From: CAWAPS01 sp963783945
Lineage (GTDB): Bacteria > Actinomycetota > Acidimicrobiia > Acidimicrobiales > Palsa-688
NCBI GenBank assembly: GCA_963783945.1
Contig: CAWAPS010000019.1
Location: 1,054,001 to 1,118,000, forward strand
DNA: 64,000 nt
Direction: 5' to 3'
Shown: positions 25,320-34,544 of the stretch, piece by piece
How positions within the stretch are numbered: position 1 is the first letter of the stretch
Layout: each line of letters begins with the position of its first letter
Program-made: the position numbers and the translations under genes
Notes under the pieces: model-generated
Told to the model about the DNA's origin: nothing
The model's input: the letters and a program-made list of their open reading frames with translations, nothing else
Database searches by the model: none

Positions 25320-27755
25320 ATGAATGCATCTTGCCCGTTGGACGGCCTCCTGGTGCTGGACTTGTCCAGCGGGATACCGGGCGCGTATTGCGCCAAGCAT
25401 CTAGCAGACGGGGGCGCCGAGGTGATCCGGGTCGAACCCCCAGAAGGCGATGAGCTACGGCGATGGAGCCACGGGCTTCTGCCCCCCGGTGACAGCGGCG
25501 CTCTGTTCCAATTCCTGGGCTGCTCAACCAAGAGCTTCGCTGTCGATAGCCGCCCCGATAGTCTCGGGAAGTTGGACGAGCTGTTGGCGGCCGCTGACGT
25601 GATCATCTGGTCAGCGGCAGGACCGGTCACCCGGTTTCCCGAACTGTCGCCCCAAACGCTGCACGCCCGATTCCCCGCGGCGATCGTTGCCGCCATCTCG
25701 CCCTTCGGGCTCACTGGCCCCTGGGCCGAGCGGGCGTCGTCCGATCTCACCCTTCAGGCTTGGGCGGGCGCCGCGACACTCGGAACGGTCGACTCGCCCC
25801 CCGCCCAGTGGGGCGGCCGGGTCGGACAGTGGCTGGCGGGAATCTTCGCCGCCGTGGGAGTTCTCACCGCTCGGCGCCCCCAGGTCTCCGCGGGTATCGG
25901 CGACCTGGTCGACGTCTCCATTCTGGAGGTCCTGGAGTACTGCGTAGGAATGTACCCCGTCACCCGCCGGACGATGAGCTCGGCTGAACAGAACGCCGCC
26001 GCGGAGAACGGTCCGAACCGGTCGGTCATGATCCCCATGATCGAAAAAACCACTGACGGATGGGCCGGCTTCATGGTCGCCACCGCGACGATGTGGGAAT
26101 CATTCTCGCTCCTGGTCGAGCACCCGGAGTGGGCTGAAGATGAACCGCTGTACTCCTACGCCGGTCGGGCGGCGCGGCGGGCTGAACTGGAAGCGGCCAT
26201 TAGCGCGTGGGTAGGCGCCCGGAGCACCGCCGAGGTGCTGGAAGCCGCTTCTCTGCTTCGGGTTCCGGTGGCGCCGGTGGGCAATGGGGCGACGGTCCCC
26301 GGGTTCGATCACTTCGCCGAGAACGGGTTCTACGTGCGCAACCCCGCGACGAAGTGGCTCCAACCGAACGTGCCGTACAGGTTCACCGGCACCGCCGCCA
26401 GTAGACCGTTTCAGCCGGCGCCCCGAACCGGCCAGCACAACTCGGAACTCCAGGGCCGGCGGTATTCACCCAAGAAGGCCACGACCGCCCGAAACCACAA
26501 ACTGCCCCTCGAGGGTGTTCGGGTCGCTGACTTCACCGCCTTCTGGGCCGGCCCGATGGTCGGACATTATCTGGCAACCATGGGCGCTGACGTCATACAC
26601 GTCGAGTCCCCGAAGCACCCTGATGCCATCCGCGGTCACTCTGTAAAGACCACTTCCGACGACCTCTGGTGGGAGTGGAGCCCCAACTTCCACGGACCAA
26701 ACACCAACAAGCGCGGCGTCACCATAGACATGGCTAGCGTCCAGGGCCGGGAACTCGCCAAACGTCTAATAGCGCACTGTGATGTCATGCTCGAGAACTA
26801 CTCACCCAGGGTGATGATGCACTGGGACCTGGAGTACAGCGCGGTCAGGGCCATCCGGCCCGACATCGTCTATGTGCGCATGCCCGCGTTCGGGCTGTCG
26901 GGGCCCTGGAGAGACCGAACCGGGTATGCCCAAACCATGGAACAGGTCTCCGGGATGGCCTGGGTGACCGGATTCCCGGACCGGCCCCCACTGGTGCTGC
27001 ACGGAACCTGCGACCCGCTGGCTGGCACGCACGCCACTATGGCTCTGCTGCTGGCGCTCGAACACCGGGAGCGAACCGGTGAAGGTATGCAGGTCGAAGT
27101 GCCGATGGTCGGCGGCGCCTTGAACGTCACAGCCGAACAAGTTCTCGAATATCAGGCTTATGGCCGGCTTCTGGAGCGGCAAGGAAACCACGGCACAGGT
27201 GCGCCACAGAACCTGTATGTAACCGGCGACCTGGACGCCATCGGGCGCCAAGACACCTGGGTGGCGATCGCGGTCGAGACTGACGACCAGTGGCTATCGC
27301 TGCGCCAGGCTCTCGGGAACCCGGAATGGGCCAATGAAACGTCGTATCTCACTTCCGCCGGGCGCCGAGGGGCACACCACGTCCTCGACAAGCACCTGGC
27401 CGCATGGTGCGAGGAGCGGCCAGCCGACGAAATAGTAGCCGCTCTCTGGCCACTCGGAGTCCCCGTGGGCACGGTCACTCCTGCCAGCCACGGCGACACC
27501 CTCGAACAGCATCGGGCCCGGCAGTTCTACGAACCGGTTCCGCACCCGGTCACCGGCACCCAGCTCCACATCGCCTTCCCCCTCCGACTCGAAAACGGGC
27601 CGCGCCCGATGCACCGCACTCCTGCACCCACCCTTGGCCAACACAACCAGGCCGTCTTCGGCGACCTGCTCGGCTTGGCCGAAGATGAAATCAAAGCGCT
27701 TGAGGAGGAAGACGTAATCGGTACCAGGCTGCTGGGCCAACACCGCACTCGCTAA
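25320..27755 (+). CDS. Fused double CaiB/BaiF (family III) CoA-transferase
   Basis: This 811-residue protein is a tandem of two CoA-transferase domains: residues 1-~380 (DGLLVLDLSSGIPGAYCAKH) and ~395-811 (LEGVRVADFTAFWAGPMVGH). The second half keeps the expected catalytic Asp in HGTCDPLAG (Asp565). At the same place the first half reads VGQWLAG, with Gln170 in place of Asp. This repeats the one-active-half pattern of the fused enzyme at 7.5 kb. It follows the FAS1-like gene after 37 bases and precedes an SDR. The ATG has no clear SD. Confidence 0.9.
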   Translation: MNASCPLDGLLVLDLSSGIPGAYCAKHLADGGAEVIRVEPPEGDELRRWSHGLLPPGDSGALFQFLGCSTKSFAVDSRPDSLGKLDELLAAADVIIWSAAGPVTRFPELSPQTLHARFPAAIVAAISPFGLTGPWAERASSDLTLQAWAGAATLGTVDSPPAQWGGRVGQWLAGIFAAVGVLTARRPQVSAGIGDLVDVSILEVLEYCVGMYPVTRRTMSSAEQNAAAENGPNRSVMIPMIEKTTDGWAGFMVATATMWESFSLLVEHPEWAEDEPLYSYAGRAARRAELEAAISAWVGARSTAEVLEAASLLRVPVAPVGNGATVPGFDHFAENGFYVRNPATKWLQPNVPYRFTGTAASRPFQPAPRTGQHNSELQGRRYSPKKATTARNHKLPLEGVRVADFTAFWAGPMVGHYLATMGADVIHVESPKHPDAIRGHSVKTTSDDLWWEWSPNFHGPNTNKRGVTIDMASVQGRELAKRLIAHCDVMLENYSPRVMMHWDLEYSAVRAIRPDIVYVRMPAFGLSGPWRDRTGYAQTMEQVSGMAWVTGFPDRPPLVLHGTCDPLAGTHATMALLLALEHRERTGEGMQVEVPMVGGALNVTAEQVLEYQAYGRLLERQGNHGTGAPQNLYVTGDLDAIGRQDTWVAIAVETDDQWLSLRQALGNPEWANETSYLTSAGRRGAHHVLDKHLAAWCEERPADEIVAALWPLGVPVGTVTPASHGDTLEQHRARQFYEPVPHPVTGTQLHIAFPLRLENGPRPMHRTPAPTLGQHNQAVFGDLLGLAEDEIKALEEEDVIGTRLLGQHRTR

Positions 27756-27789
27756 TCGAAACGACACGAGGAGATGTCATGGGGGTGTT

Positions 27790-28653
27790 GTGGAACAGCC
27801 ACTTTCCGGCAGAGTCGCCGTCGTAGGCGGGTGCGCCCGTCCACCCGGCATTGGCCATGCTACGGCATTGCGCTTGGCCCGGCGAGGTGCTACGGTCGCT
27901 TTGATCGATGCGGTTGGCGAGCCACCGCGAGCGTGGGGTCCAGACGCGTATGACACAGGATTTGTCAGGTCAGACTTCCTCGAACAGGTAGCCCTCGAGG
28001 TAGCGCGAGGGTCCAGTCAGGAAGTGGCATCGTTCACCGCCGACCCGTTCGACCAGACCTCCTGGGAGCGGGCCGCGGCTGCGGCCATAGACAGGTTCGG
28101 GCGGGTCGACATCTGCTGCGCCCTGATGGGAGTTTCGGGCTCCTACGCCGGCGACGGAAACTTGCTCGACGTGCCGCTGCCCTCTTTCCAGCGAGCGTTC
28201 GGAGTAAACGTCGAAGCTCCTCTCCTGCTCGCCCGGACCTGTGCTCGCGACATGGTCAATCGGGGCTCGGGTGGAACAATCGTAGTGCTGTCTTCGTACG
28301 CGGCGATCGTGCCAGCGGCCGGCCACGGGGTGGTATCAGCTACTCGCTCGGCCATGAACACTCTGATCGGCGTCCTCGCGCTCGAACTCGGAGGACATGG
28401 CATCCGGGTCAATGGAGTTCAGCCCCTGGGCGTGCAATCGGATGACGAGCGCTTTCCCAATCCGGGGCTCGCTCCCGTGGCCGCAAACTATGCCGGCTCG
28501 ATCGAGGCGTGGGCCCGGGCCGAGGTACCATTGGCCCGCCCCCAGTCAGCTGACGAGACAGCAGCGGTTATCGAGTTCCTCTGCTCGGATGAAGCATCAT
28601 TCGTGAGCGGGGTGTCGGTACCGGTCGCGGGAGGCTCGCACAGTCACTACTAG
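27790..28653 (+). CDS. Atypical SDR lacking the YxxxK pair
   Basis: This 287-residue protein has the SDR fold, but the motifs depart from the classical form. The cofactor loop is GGCARPPGIG (14-22), the NNAG motif is replaced by CALMG, and the YxxxK position reads V182-S-A-T-R186. A Ser remains in VVLSSYAA, and the C-terminus ends in a typical FVSGVSVPVAGG segment. Loss of Tyr and Lys argues against normal dehydrogenase chemistry. It may bind a cofactor or act as a partner protein. GTG start; it follows the fused CoA-transferase by 34 bases. Confidence 0.75.
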   Translation: MEQPLSGRVAVVGGCARPPGIGHATALRLARRGATVALIDAVGEPPRAWGPDAYDTGFVRSDFLEQVALEVARGSSQEVASFTADPFDQTSWERAAAAAIDRFGRVDICCALMGVSGSYAGDGNLLDVPLPSFQRAFGVNVEAPLLLARTCARDMVNRGSGGTIVVLSSYAAIVPAAGHGVVSATRSAMNTLIGVLALELGGHGIRVNGVQPLGVQSDDERFPNPGLAPVAANYAGSIEAWARAEVPLARPQSADETAAVIEFLCSDEASFVSGVSVPVAGGSHSHY

Positions 28654-29218
28654 TGGCTGTAACCGCGGTCGCTCACCGGGTTGTGCCAGGTGCCTCAGCA
28701 GCGGCTCCTCTCGCAGGTCCAGTGATTAAACTTTCTGAAATGAAAATAGACCTCGCCGCGCGCGAAACTGCAGGTCGACTCGTAGCCGCGCGTCTCGGTA
28801 CGCGTTGTTTTAAGTTTAAGCGGGAAGGGACTGTTCGGGAAGCGCCACATTTTCACCCATTCCGAGCGACAGCCGGTCATGTTGACTCGTAGCATTTTTG
28901 GTATTCTCGGCGCTTAATTGGAGGTGATGGCGTGCCTGGTTCGGCCTGACCGGCGCGTTGATTATTTCCACCGGAAGATCGCGAAACAATCCTCTGGGCG
29001 GCCCGAGCCATCGAGACCGAACCAACCCTGCTCGGAGGTCTGCGTCGCGCCCACCTGGACGAAGTCGCTAGTGGAGGTTCCGTGCAAACACAACTAGAAC
29101 TTCATGCCGACCCCCAAGAGTTGTCAGCCGTCACCAACCAGGTCACCCGATCGTAGAATCTCCCTTTGCGAGAGCAGGAGGCACCCCGGACGCCCGCAGT
29201 GATGAAATCGAACGATCG
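28654..29218. other. Intergenic stretch with an unassigned ORF scrap
   Basis: A + frame ending in TAG at 29155 reads LFPPEDRETILWAARAIETE, then LLGGLRRAHLDEVASGGSV; it looks protein-like but lacks a start because a TGA precedes it. An alternative small frame starts at an ATG after ggaggtg near 28929. AT-rich bases near 28720-28760 and 28806-28825 stand out from the local GC level. I recognise no family. Confidence 0.3.
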
Positions 29219-29881
29219 CTACTGCTCGCCGCTACGATAGTTGTATTCACTGACGAACAACACCTCGGTGCGAGAAGCATCGCTGAAGCTCGCGGCATCG
29301 TCGAGCAATGTCCTCTGCGCGTCGGCGTCTGCGAACATCTCTTCGTCAAAGGCCCGCCTGGACGCAAAGCTCAGCAGACCGATCCCGTCCCACGGCCGGC
29401 CGCTCCCCGATACCGTTGCCTCGATCGCGACCTGTTCGTAGCGCTCGGTAGCGGGCGAGTGACGCACGTGCAATGGCGCGTGTCGATCTCTCCAATGGGC
29501 GTCGAACTGCTCGTGAGACAGGTCACTGGCGCGCACGACCGGCACCACCATTGTGAATCCGGGCGTCCGATCCCCATCAGTGCCACGGGGTCTGGGCTTG
29601 ATCACCCGGGAGCGAACCCGATAGACCGCATCGCCCGGCGGTAAAGCTTCGCTCGGAGCGCCTGTCACGAGTAGAAGCGCGCGGAACGAAGCGGGCACCG
29701 GCGCCTCCAGTGTCGGCTGCACCAAGGACTCGGGATGTCCATCGGCGACGAAGAGCACGACGGAATCGGCGTCTGTATTGCGAGCGAGGTCGGCGGCGGT
29801 GGCGCGGGTGCGCTCGCCGCGTTCGTCGGGTGATTCATTCGGGTGTTCACCGAACAACACCGCGCAGCTGTCTTTACTCAC
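29219..29881 (-). CDS. EthD domain-containing protein
   Basis: This ~220-residue protein ends in an EthD-type dimeric alpha/beta-barrel domain (residues ~115-215): VPVVRASDLSHEQFDAHWRD and RHAPLHVRHSPATERYEQ are its hallmark segments. EthD proteins accompany catabolism of ethers, aromatics or alkyl substrates; their exact activity is often unknown. The N-terminal half is a diverged second domain. GTG at 29881 has aggggt upstream; an in-frame ATG at 29911 is the alternative. Confidence 0.75.
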   Translation of the reverse strand: MSKDSCAVLFGEHPNESPDERGERTRATAADLARNTDADSVVLFVADGHPESLVQPTLEAPVPASFRALLLVTGAPSEALPPGDAVYRVRSRVIKPRPRGTDGDRTPGFTMVVPVVRASDLSHEQFDAHWRDRHAPLHVRHSPATERYEQVAIEATVSGSGRPWDGIGLLSFASRRAFDEEMFADADAQRTLLDDAASFSDASRTEVLFVSEYNYRSGEQ

Positions 29882-30412
29882 AAGACCCCTATTATAAGAA
29901 GGCTTCCGCATCGATGCGCTCGGAAACGTCCCTGGATTCCTCGAAGAACCGACATCGGGACACTGTGCCTGGACAAATCGCGAATCTCAGCCATGTCAGA
30001 GGCAACGTCCTCGACGCTCACGGGGGGCCCGGCTGCGAGCCACCCGTCGGCGACACCGACGAAACCCTGGCGTAACACCCGCCCAGGAGGAGTTCGTAGC
30101 CAACGCCATCTGCACCGCCTCCCGGCGGAACTCATTGGGATACCTCGACGGTCTTGCCATCAGGACTCCTTCCCTGGCCCAAAGCCAGAATGAAGTGTCC
30201 ACACCACCGGGTCAACTCCATAGGACAGTTACAGCTACGAAAATGCACCATGGCCAGGTGGCAGGCGAAAGAGCGACGACGAGCCTGACGAACCACGGTT
30301 ACGGCCCACCGGTACGACCCCCGTCCGGGTTCCCGATGGGATCCTCCGGTATAGGAACCGGATAGCGATAGGTTGCTGCGGGGGCGGCCTACGAGCCGGG
30401 AGGTGGCTATCT
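29882..30412. other. Intergenic stretch with IS3 scrap
   Basis: Apart from the transposase scrap at 30091-30160 no gene is recognised. The right end holds the ribosome site gggagg for the broken sulfatase. Confidence 0.35.
30091..30160 (-). pseudogene. IS3-family OrfA N-terminal scrap
   Basis: ATG at 30160, preceded by aaggag, opens MARPSRYPNEFRREAVQMAL, the standard start of an IS3-family OrfA. Similarity ends after ~23 residues. The rest of the element is gone. Confidence 0.6.
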
Positions 30413-30841
30413 GTGCGGATTCTCTACGTGGACATCGACAGTTTGAGACCGGATCACCTGGGTTGCTACGGGTATCACCGGGCGACGTCGCCGAACATTG
30501 ATGCCTTGGCGGGTACCGGCGTGCGATTCGGCGGCGTCTACGCGTCCGACGTGCCCTGTCTGCCGAGCCGCACCGCGCTCGTCACCGGCATGTACGGCAT
30601 CCGAAATGGGGTGGCGGGTCACGGCGGGGTTGAGGCGGAGCTGCGCCCGTGGGGCCCGAGCCGGGCCTTCAACTCTCCACTGGCCAACTGCTCGTTGCCG
30701 GGGGTGCTCCGCACCGCCGGCTATCACACCGCGACGATCTCGAGCTTCTCGCTCCGTCACAGCGCCCCTTGGTGGACATCAGGATTCCTGGAGTCGCTGA
30801 ACCTGGTCGGCGGCATCGGGCTCGAACGAGCCGACGAGGTG
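30413..30841 (+). pseudogene. Truncated sulfatase (formylglycine-dependent) N-terminal part
   Basis: The product starts MRILYVDIDSLRPDHLGCYG with metal-binding Asp residues, and has the formylglycine signature CLPSR at residue 49 followed by TALVTGMYG. It continues to LERADEV (residue ~143). After that the frame runs on to 31102, but those residues are the complement of the ABC ATPase gene and not sulfatase. About two-thirds of the enzyme, including the second metal site, is missing. The GTG start has gggagg upstream. I infer a deletion or rearrangement joint at ~30841. Confidence 0.75.
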
Positions 30842-32005
30842 ATCGAAGAAGTGCAGCCTGGTCGTGTCCACGCTGACCAGAACCCCGGCGCCTTCCCGGA
30901 CGAGACTTCTGGGGTTAAACCGGGCGACCATCCCGGTGGTGTCACCGGCTTCCTCGAGCGGGTTGTCCTCCGACTCCCGGGCCAGTTCCACGACATCCTC
31001 GTTTCCTTCTATCGGAGGGACGTCAACTCTGAGGTGCACCATGAGTTCGGAGCCGAGTGGCTCCACCAACTCGGCCAGGCACTCGAGGGTACGCCCATCT
31101 GAAGCGCCGGCCACGGAGGCGTCTTCCAGGTCCTCCGGGCGGATCCCGACGATCAGCTGTTGGTCTACGTACTGGGGCAGCGCCGGCCGGGCCGCGACCA
31201 CCTCCTGCGGGATGGTGAGGTGGTGCGGGCCCAAGTCCAGGGAGTACGCCGTGTCGGTGCGGCGCAGTGTCGCCTCGAGGAAGTTCATCGCCGGGGAACC
31301 GATGAATCCGCCAACGAAGAGGTTGACCGGGTGGTCGTAAAGGTACTGCGGGGGTGCGATCTGCTGGAGCACCCCCTTACGCAGGACGGCCACCCGGTGG
31401 CCCAGGGTCATCGCTTCGGTCTGGTCGTGTGTGACGTAGATGGTTGTGACTGCGAGATCACGCTGTATGCGGGCGATCTCCCCCCGCATCTGCACACGCA
31501 GCTTCGCATCGAGGTTCGACAGGGGCTCGTCCATCAAAAAAGCACGCGGCTCACGGACGATCGCCCGTCCCATCGCCACGCGCTGACGCTGGCCACCCGA
31601 CAGGTGGCGCGGCTTCCGGTCCAGGTATTCGGTGAGCCCGAGAATCCGGGCCGCCTCCTCGACCCGTCGCTTGACCTCGGGCTTGGGGACCTTTCGGAGC
31701 GTCAAGCCGAACGCTATGTTGTCGCGAACCGTCAGATGGGGATAGAGGGCATAGGACTGGAACACCATCGCCACGTCGCGGTCTCGGGGCGGCACGTCGT
31801 TGACGACTCTGTCGCCGATTTTCACCTCCCCCTCGGTGATCCGCTCCAGCCCGGCCACCATCCGCAGGGCTGTCGTCTTGCCGCACCCTGACGGACCAAC
31901 GAACACCATGAACTCTCCGTCGGCGATCTCCATGGTGAGATCCGTGACTGCCCGCGTCCCATCGTCGTAGACCTTCCCGACACCTGAGAGGGTAAGAGTG
32001 GACAA
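30779..32005 (-). CDS. ABC transporter ATPase, MsmX/UgpC/MalK type
   Basis: This ATPase has Walker A GPSGCGKTT, signature LSGGQRQRVAMGRA, Walker B AFLMDEP and the switch His in VTHDQTEAM. A C-terminal OB/TOBE domain follows (VGIRPEDLEDA...). It matches ATPases that power sugar importers and can serve several systems. The family normally ends a few residues after LHFFD; here LHFFD falls at ~30841, and the last ~20 residues are read from the complement of the truncated sulfatase. TTG at 32005 matches the family start and has gggggag; the frame is open 51 codons further up. No permease genes adjoin. Confidence 0.8.
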   Translation of the reverse strand: MSTLTLSGVGKVYDDGTRAVTDLTMEIADGEFMVFVGPSGCGKTTALRMVAGLERITEGEVKIGDRVVNDVPPRDRDVAMVFQSYALYPHLTVRDNIAFGLTLRKVPKPEVKRRVEEAARILGLTEYLDRKPRHLSGGQRQRVAMGRAIVREPRAFLMDEPLSNLDAKLRVQMRGEIARIQRDLAVTTIYVTHDQTEAMTLGHRVAVLRKGVLQQIAPPQYLYDHPVNLFVGGFIGSPAMNFLEATLRRTDTAYSLDLGPHHLTIPQEVVAARPALPQYVDQQLIVGIRPEDLEDASVAGASDGRTLECLAELVEPLGSELMVHLRVDVPPIEGNEDVVELARESEDNPLEEAGDTTGMVARFNPRSLVREGAGVLVSVDTTRLHFFDHLVGSFEPDAADQVQRLQES

Positions 32006-32947
32006 TTCTCCCCCAGTGCCGGTCTCATGCTTGGGTGGCCCCGTGCCGGCGATGGAGCGACCCTCAGGGTTCCATTCGATGTTCGGGCGCACAAACCAAC
32101 TCGGCGTTACAACTCCCGAGCCGTTGAGCGCAGTGCCTATTAAGCTGTTGAACCTCAACGTAGCCTATACCCGCAGGTCGTAAGTAAGTAGCTTTTCTGA
32201 CCCGCCTTTCCGCCGAAGCCAATCCGTGCCCCTTTTGAGAGACCGCGACCCGCGGGTCGATCGTGGGAGGCCCGGTACGCGTCGTCTTCGTCCGACCGGG
32301 CACCAAGCTGCCAGTCTTCTGGACCTCCCTGGGAATTCCTCTTTTACAACGGGCCAACGCCGGCTGGTCATACCAGGAGACGAGGGCACCCGCCGCCCGC
32401 GTGGTGCGGTTCGGGGAGGAAAGCGGTTACACGTGGGCCCTAAACTCTCGAGCAGCCAGCTGGCGGCGGTCCCGGCCGCGAGCAGGCGCGGAGGGACACG
32501 CCCGATGCGCGCCGCACGCAGTTGCGTATCGCTGTCCGTCTTCAGATACATCCACGCGCAGCCGGCCAACACCGACAGCAGGACTGCCGTGAGCCCAGCC
32601 AGAACGGCGTAGCTGTCGTGGAGGAACGTGAACGGGCCCCGGCGAAGCTGCTGCCTCAACGGGCAGCGCTGGGATCAGACCTCCGAACGCGACGACCTGG
32701 CAGAACGCCGCCAGCACCCAGCCGACCGAGAAGACCTTGCCCGCGCGGGCGTGCCGGCCCTCGTGTTGGTCGATTAGCTCTATCGCGGATCCGTGTCGTT
32801 GAGTGGACCGCCCAGAGAAGGTCGGGAGTAGGCTAACCCAAGGTAGCTGCAGCCGTGTGGAACCCGCGTAGAATCGGCCAAGGAGGCGCTTGGCGCGCCT
32901 ATCTCGAGGCAAACGCATGTTCATTGACGACCGGGAGGGGTAAGTGA
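32006..32947. other. Intergenic stretch with a possible membrane-protein remnant
   Basis: On the minus strand, frames between ~32915 and ~32570 read HARAGKVFSVGWVLAAFCQV and, in another frame, SYAVLAGLTAVLLSVLAGCA. They look like two membrane segments of one frameshifted gene that I cannot name. The right end holds gggagggg ahead of the amidohydrolase ATG at 32948. Confidence 0.35.
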
Positions 32948-34267
32948 ATGTCGAACCCATCGAATCAGTCAGCGCGTTATCTCGTCGTATCCTCCGACTG
33001 CCATGCGGGTCCGCGCTCGATGAGGGATTACACCACTTACGTCGAAAGCCGCTACCGCGACGAGTTCGATGAGTATCTGGTGGCATGCGACGAATACGAC
33101 GCCCGCAACGCGGGTGTGAGCTTCAACCTTAAGGACGATGTCCCGCAGCCAGACAAGAAGAACATGCCGGAATACGATCCGAATGCGAAGGGTCAGGCCG
33201 TCCAGGGCCTGAGGTTCGGCTACCCGGGTCTGTGGGACGCAGACAAGCGGACTTGCGACCTGGATGCAGATGGTATCGCTGCCGAGGTCATCTTTCCTCA
33301 GGGGTCAGTGCCGTTCGGCGCCTATCCCGCCCTTGGTAGTCGGACAGCTCCTGTCCTGTTCGAGCTTGAGCGAGACGACCTTCGAGTCGCAGGCTCGCGG
33401 ATGTACAACCGCTGGCTTGCCGACCTCTGCTCGGCGGATCCGAAGCGCCACGTCGGTATAGCCGTGATGCCGATGCGCGACATCGACTCCGCGGTTCGAG
33501 AGGTCCAGTGGGCTCGAGACAACGGGCTTGGAGGGGTCTCCATCCCGCCGCTGACTCTAAGTGGCAACCAGTACCTGCCGAGCTACAACCAGCCGCTCTA
33601 CGAGCCGTTCTGGTCGGCCTGCCAAGACCTAGACATGCCGATCAACTCCCATGGCGGGGGCGGATCACCGTCCTATGGCGGCGGCCCGGAGACCGGTGCA
33701 ATCCAATTGGCCGAGACCGACTGGTTCGTCGGGCGGCGAGCGCTCTGGCAGATGATATTCGCCGGCGTCTTCGAGCGTCACCCCCGCCTGAAGTTTGTGA
33801 TCACCGAGCAGCGCGTCGGTTGGGTGCCTGGCGTCCTGGCGGAGCTCGACAACATCTACGAGGCGCCGAAGGCCAACGTCCGCCACCTGCTGCCCCTGCG
33901 CCCAAGCGAATACTTCGCTCGCAACTGCTACCTCGGAGCCAGTTTTCTCTCGCGGCTGGAATGCGACGAGCGGTTCGAGATCGGCCTCGATCGACTGATC
34001 TGGGGTTCGGACTACCCGCACTCCGAAGGGGCGTGGCCCTGGACGCACGAGGCCTACCGCCGCACCTTTGCCGGCATCCCCCCAAACGAGCGTCGCCTCA
34101 TGCTTGGGGAAAACGGCGTGCGCTGTTACAACCTCGATGCGAAAGCACTGCAAGCGATCGCCGATCGCATTGGCCCAACCGACGAGGAGATCGACGTCCC
34201 ACTGGACGAGGCACCGAGTGGTTCCTGGATCTCGTGGGCGTTCCGAGAAAAGGGCGCATGGGTTTAA
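32948..34267 (+). CDS. PF04909 amidohydrolase
   Basis: This 439-residue member of the amidohydrolase-2 family has VSSDCHAGP near the start, MPINSHGGGGSP mid-barrel, FVITEQRVGWVPG, and WGSDYPHSEGAWP with the catalytic Asp. It is longer than the other two in this window, with a ~50-residue C-terminal extension. Relatives often occur in gene groups for polycyclic or terpenoid breakdown. It has an SD of gggagggg and stands alone. Confidence 0.87.
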   Translation: MSNPSNQSARYLVVSSDCHAGPRSMRDYTTYVESRYRDEFDEYLVACDEYDARNAGVSFNLKDDVPQPDKKNMPEYDPNAKGQAVQGLRFGYPGLWDADKRTCDLDADGIAAEVIFPQGSVPFGAYPALGSRTAPVLFELERDDLRVAGSRMYNRWLADLCSADPKRHVGIAVMPMRDIDSAVREVQWARDNGLGGVSIPPLTLSGNQYLPSYNQPLYEPFWSACQDLDMPINSHGGGGSPSYGGGPETGAIQLAETDWFVGRRALWQMIFAGVFERHPRLKFVITEQRVGWVPGVLAELDNIYEAPKANVRHLLPLRPSEYFARNCYLGASFLSRLECDERFEIGLDRLIWGSDYPHSEGAWPWTHEAYRRTFAGIPPNERRLMLGENGVRCYNLDAKALQAIADRIGPTDEEIDVPLDEAPSGSWISWAFREKGAWV

Positions 34268-34544
34268 AGCGCCAAACTGCACTCCCCGAGCCAATACCCT
34301 TCACGGCGGCGCTGCAGCCCTAACCGTTGTCGTCGGCCATGTGCTACCTCCTCATGAACTGAGCTTTCAGGCTGGGACTCAAGCCCGGCGCGAAGCGACC
34401 GGGGGCTAGCGGCCTTAGCGTTGTCGGCGTCGAACGATCCCCAGTTCCCGCCGTATGACCAAGTGCCTAGCGGAGAGCGGACACCCACGCTTCCATGTGG
34501 CCCGGCATCCATCCAAGCGGAAGGAGCGCACCTCTCCCTGCCCA

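Noticed and set aside
28653..28892. Small plus-strand open frame after the atypical SDR
   Set aside because: No domain, no ribosome site and a mixed composition; not supported as a gene.
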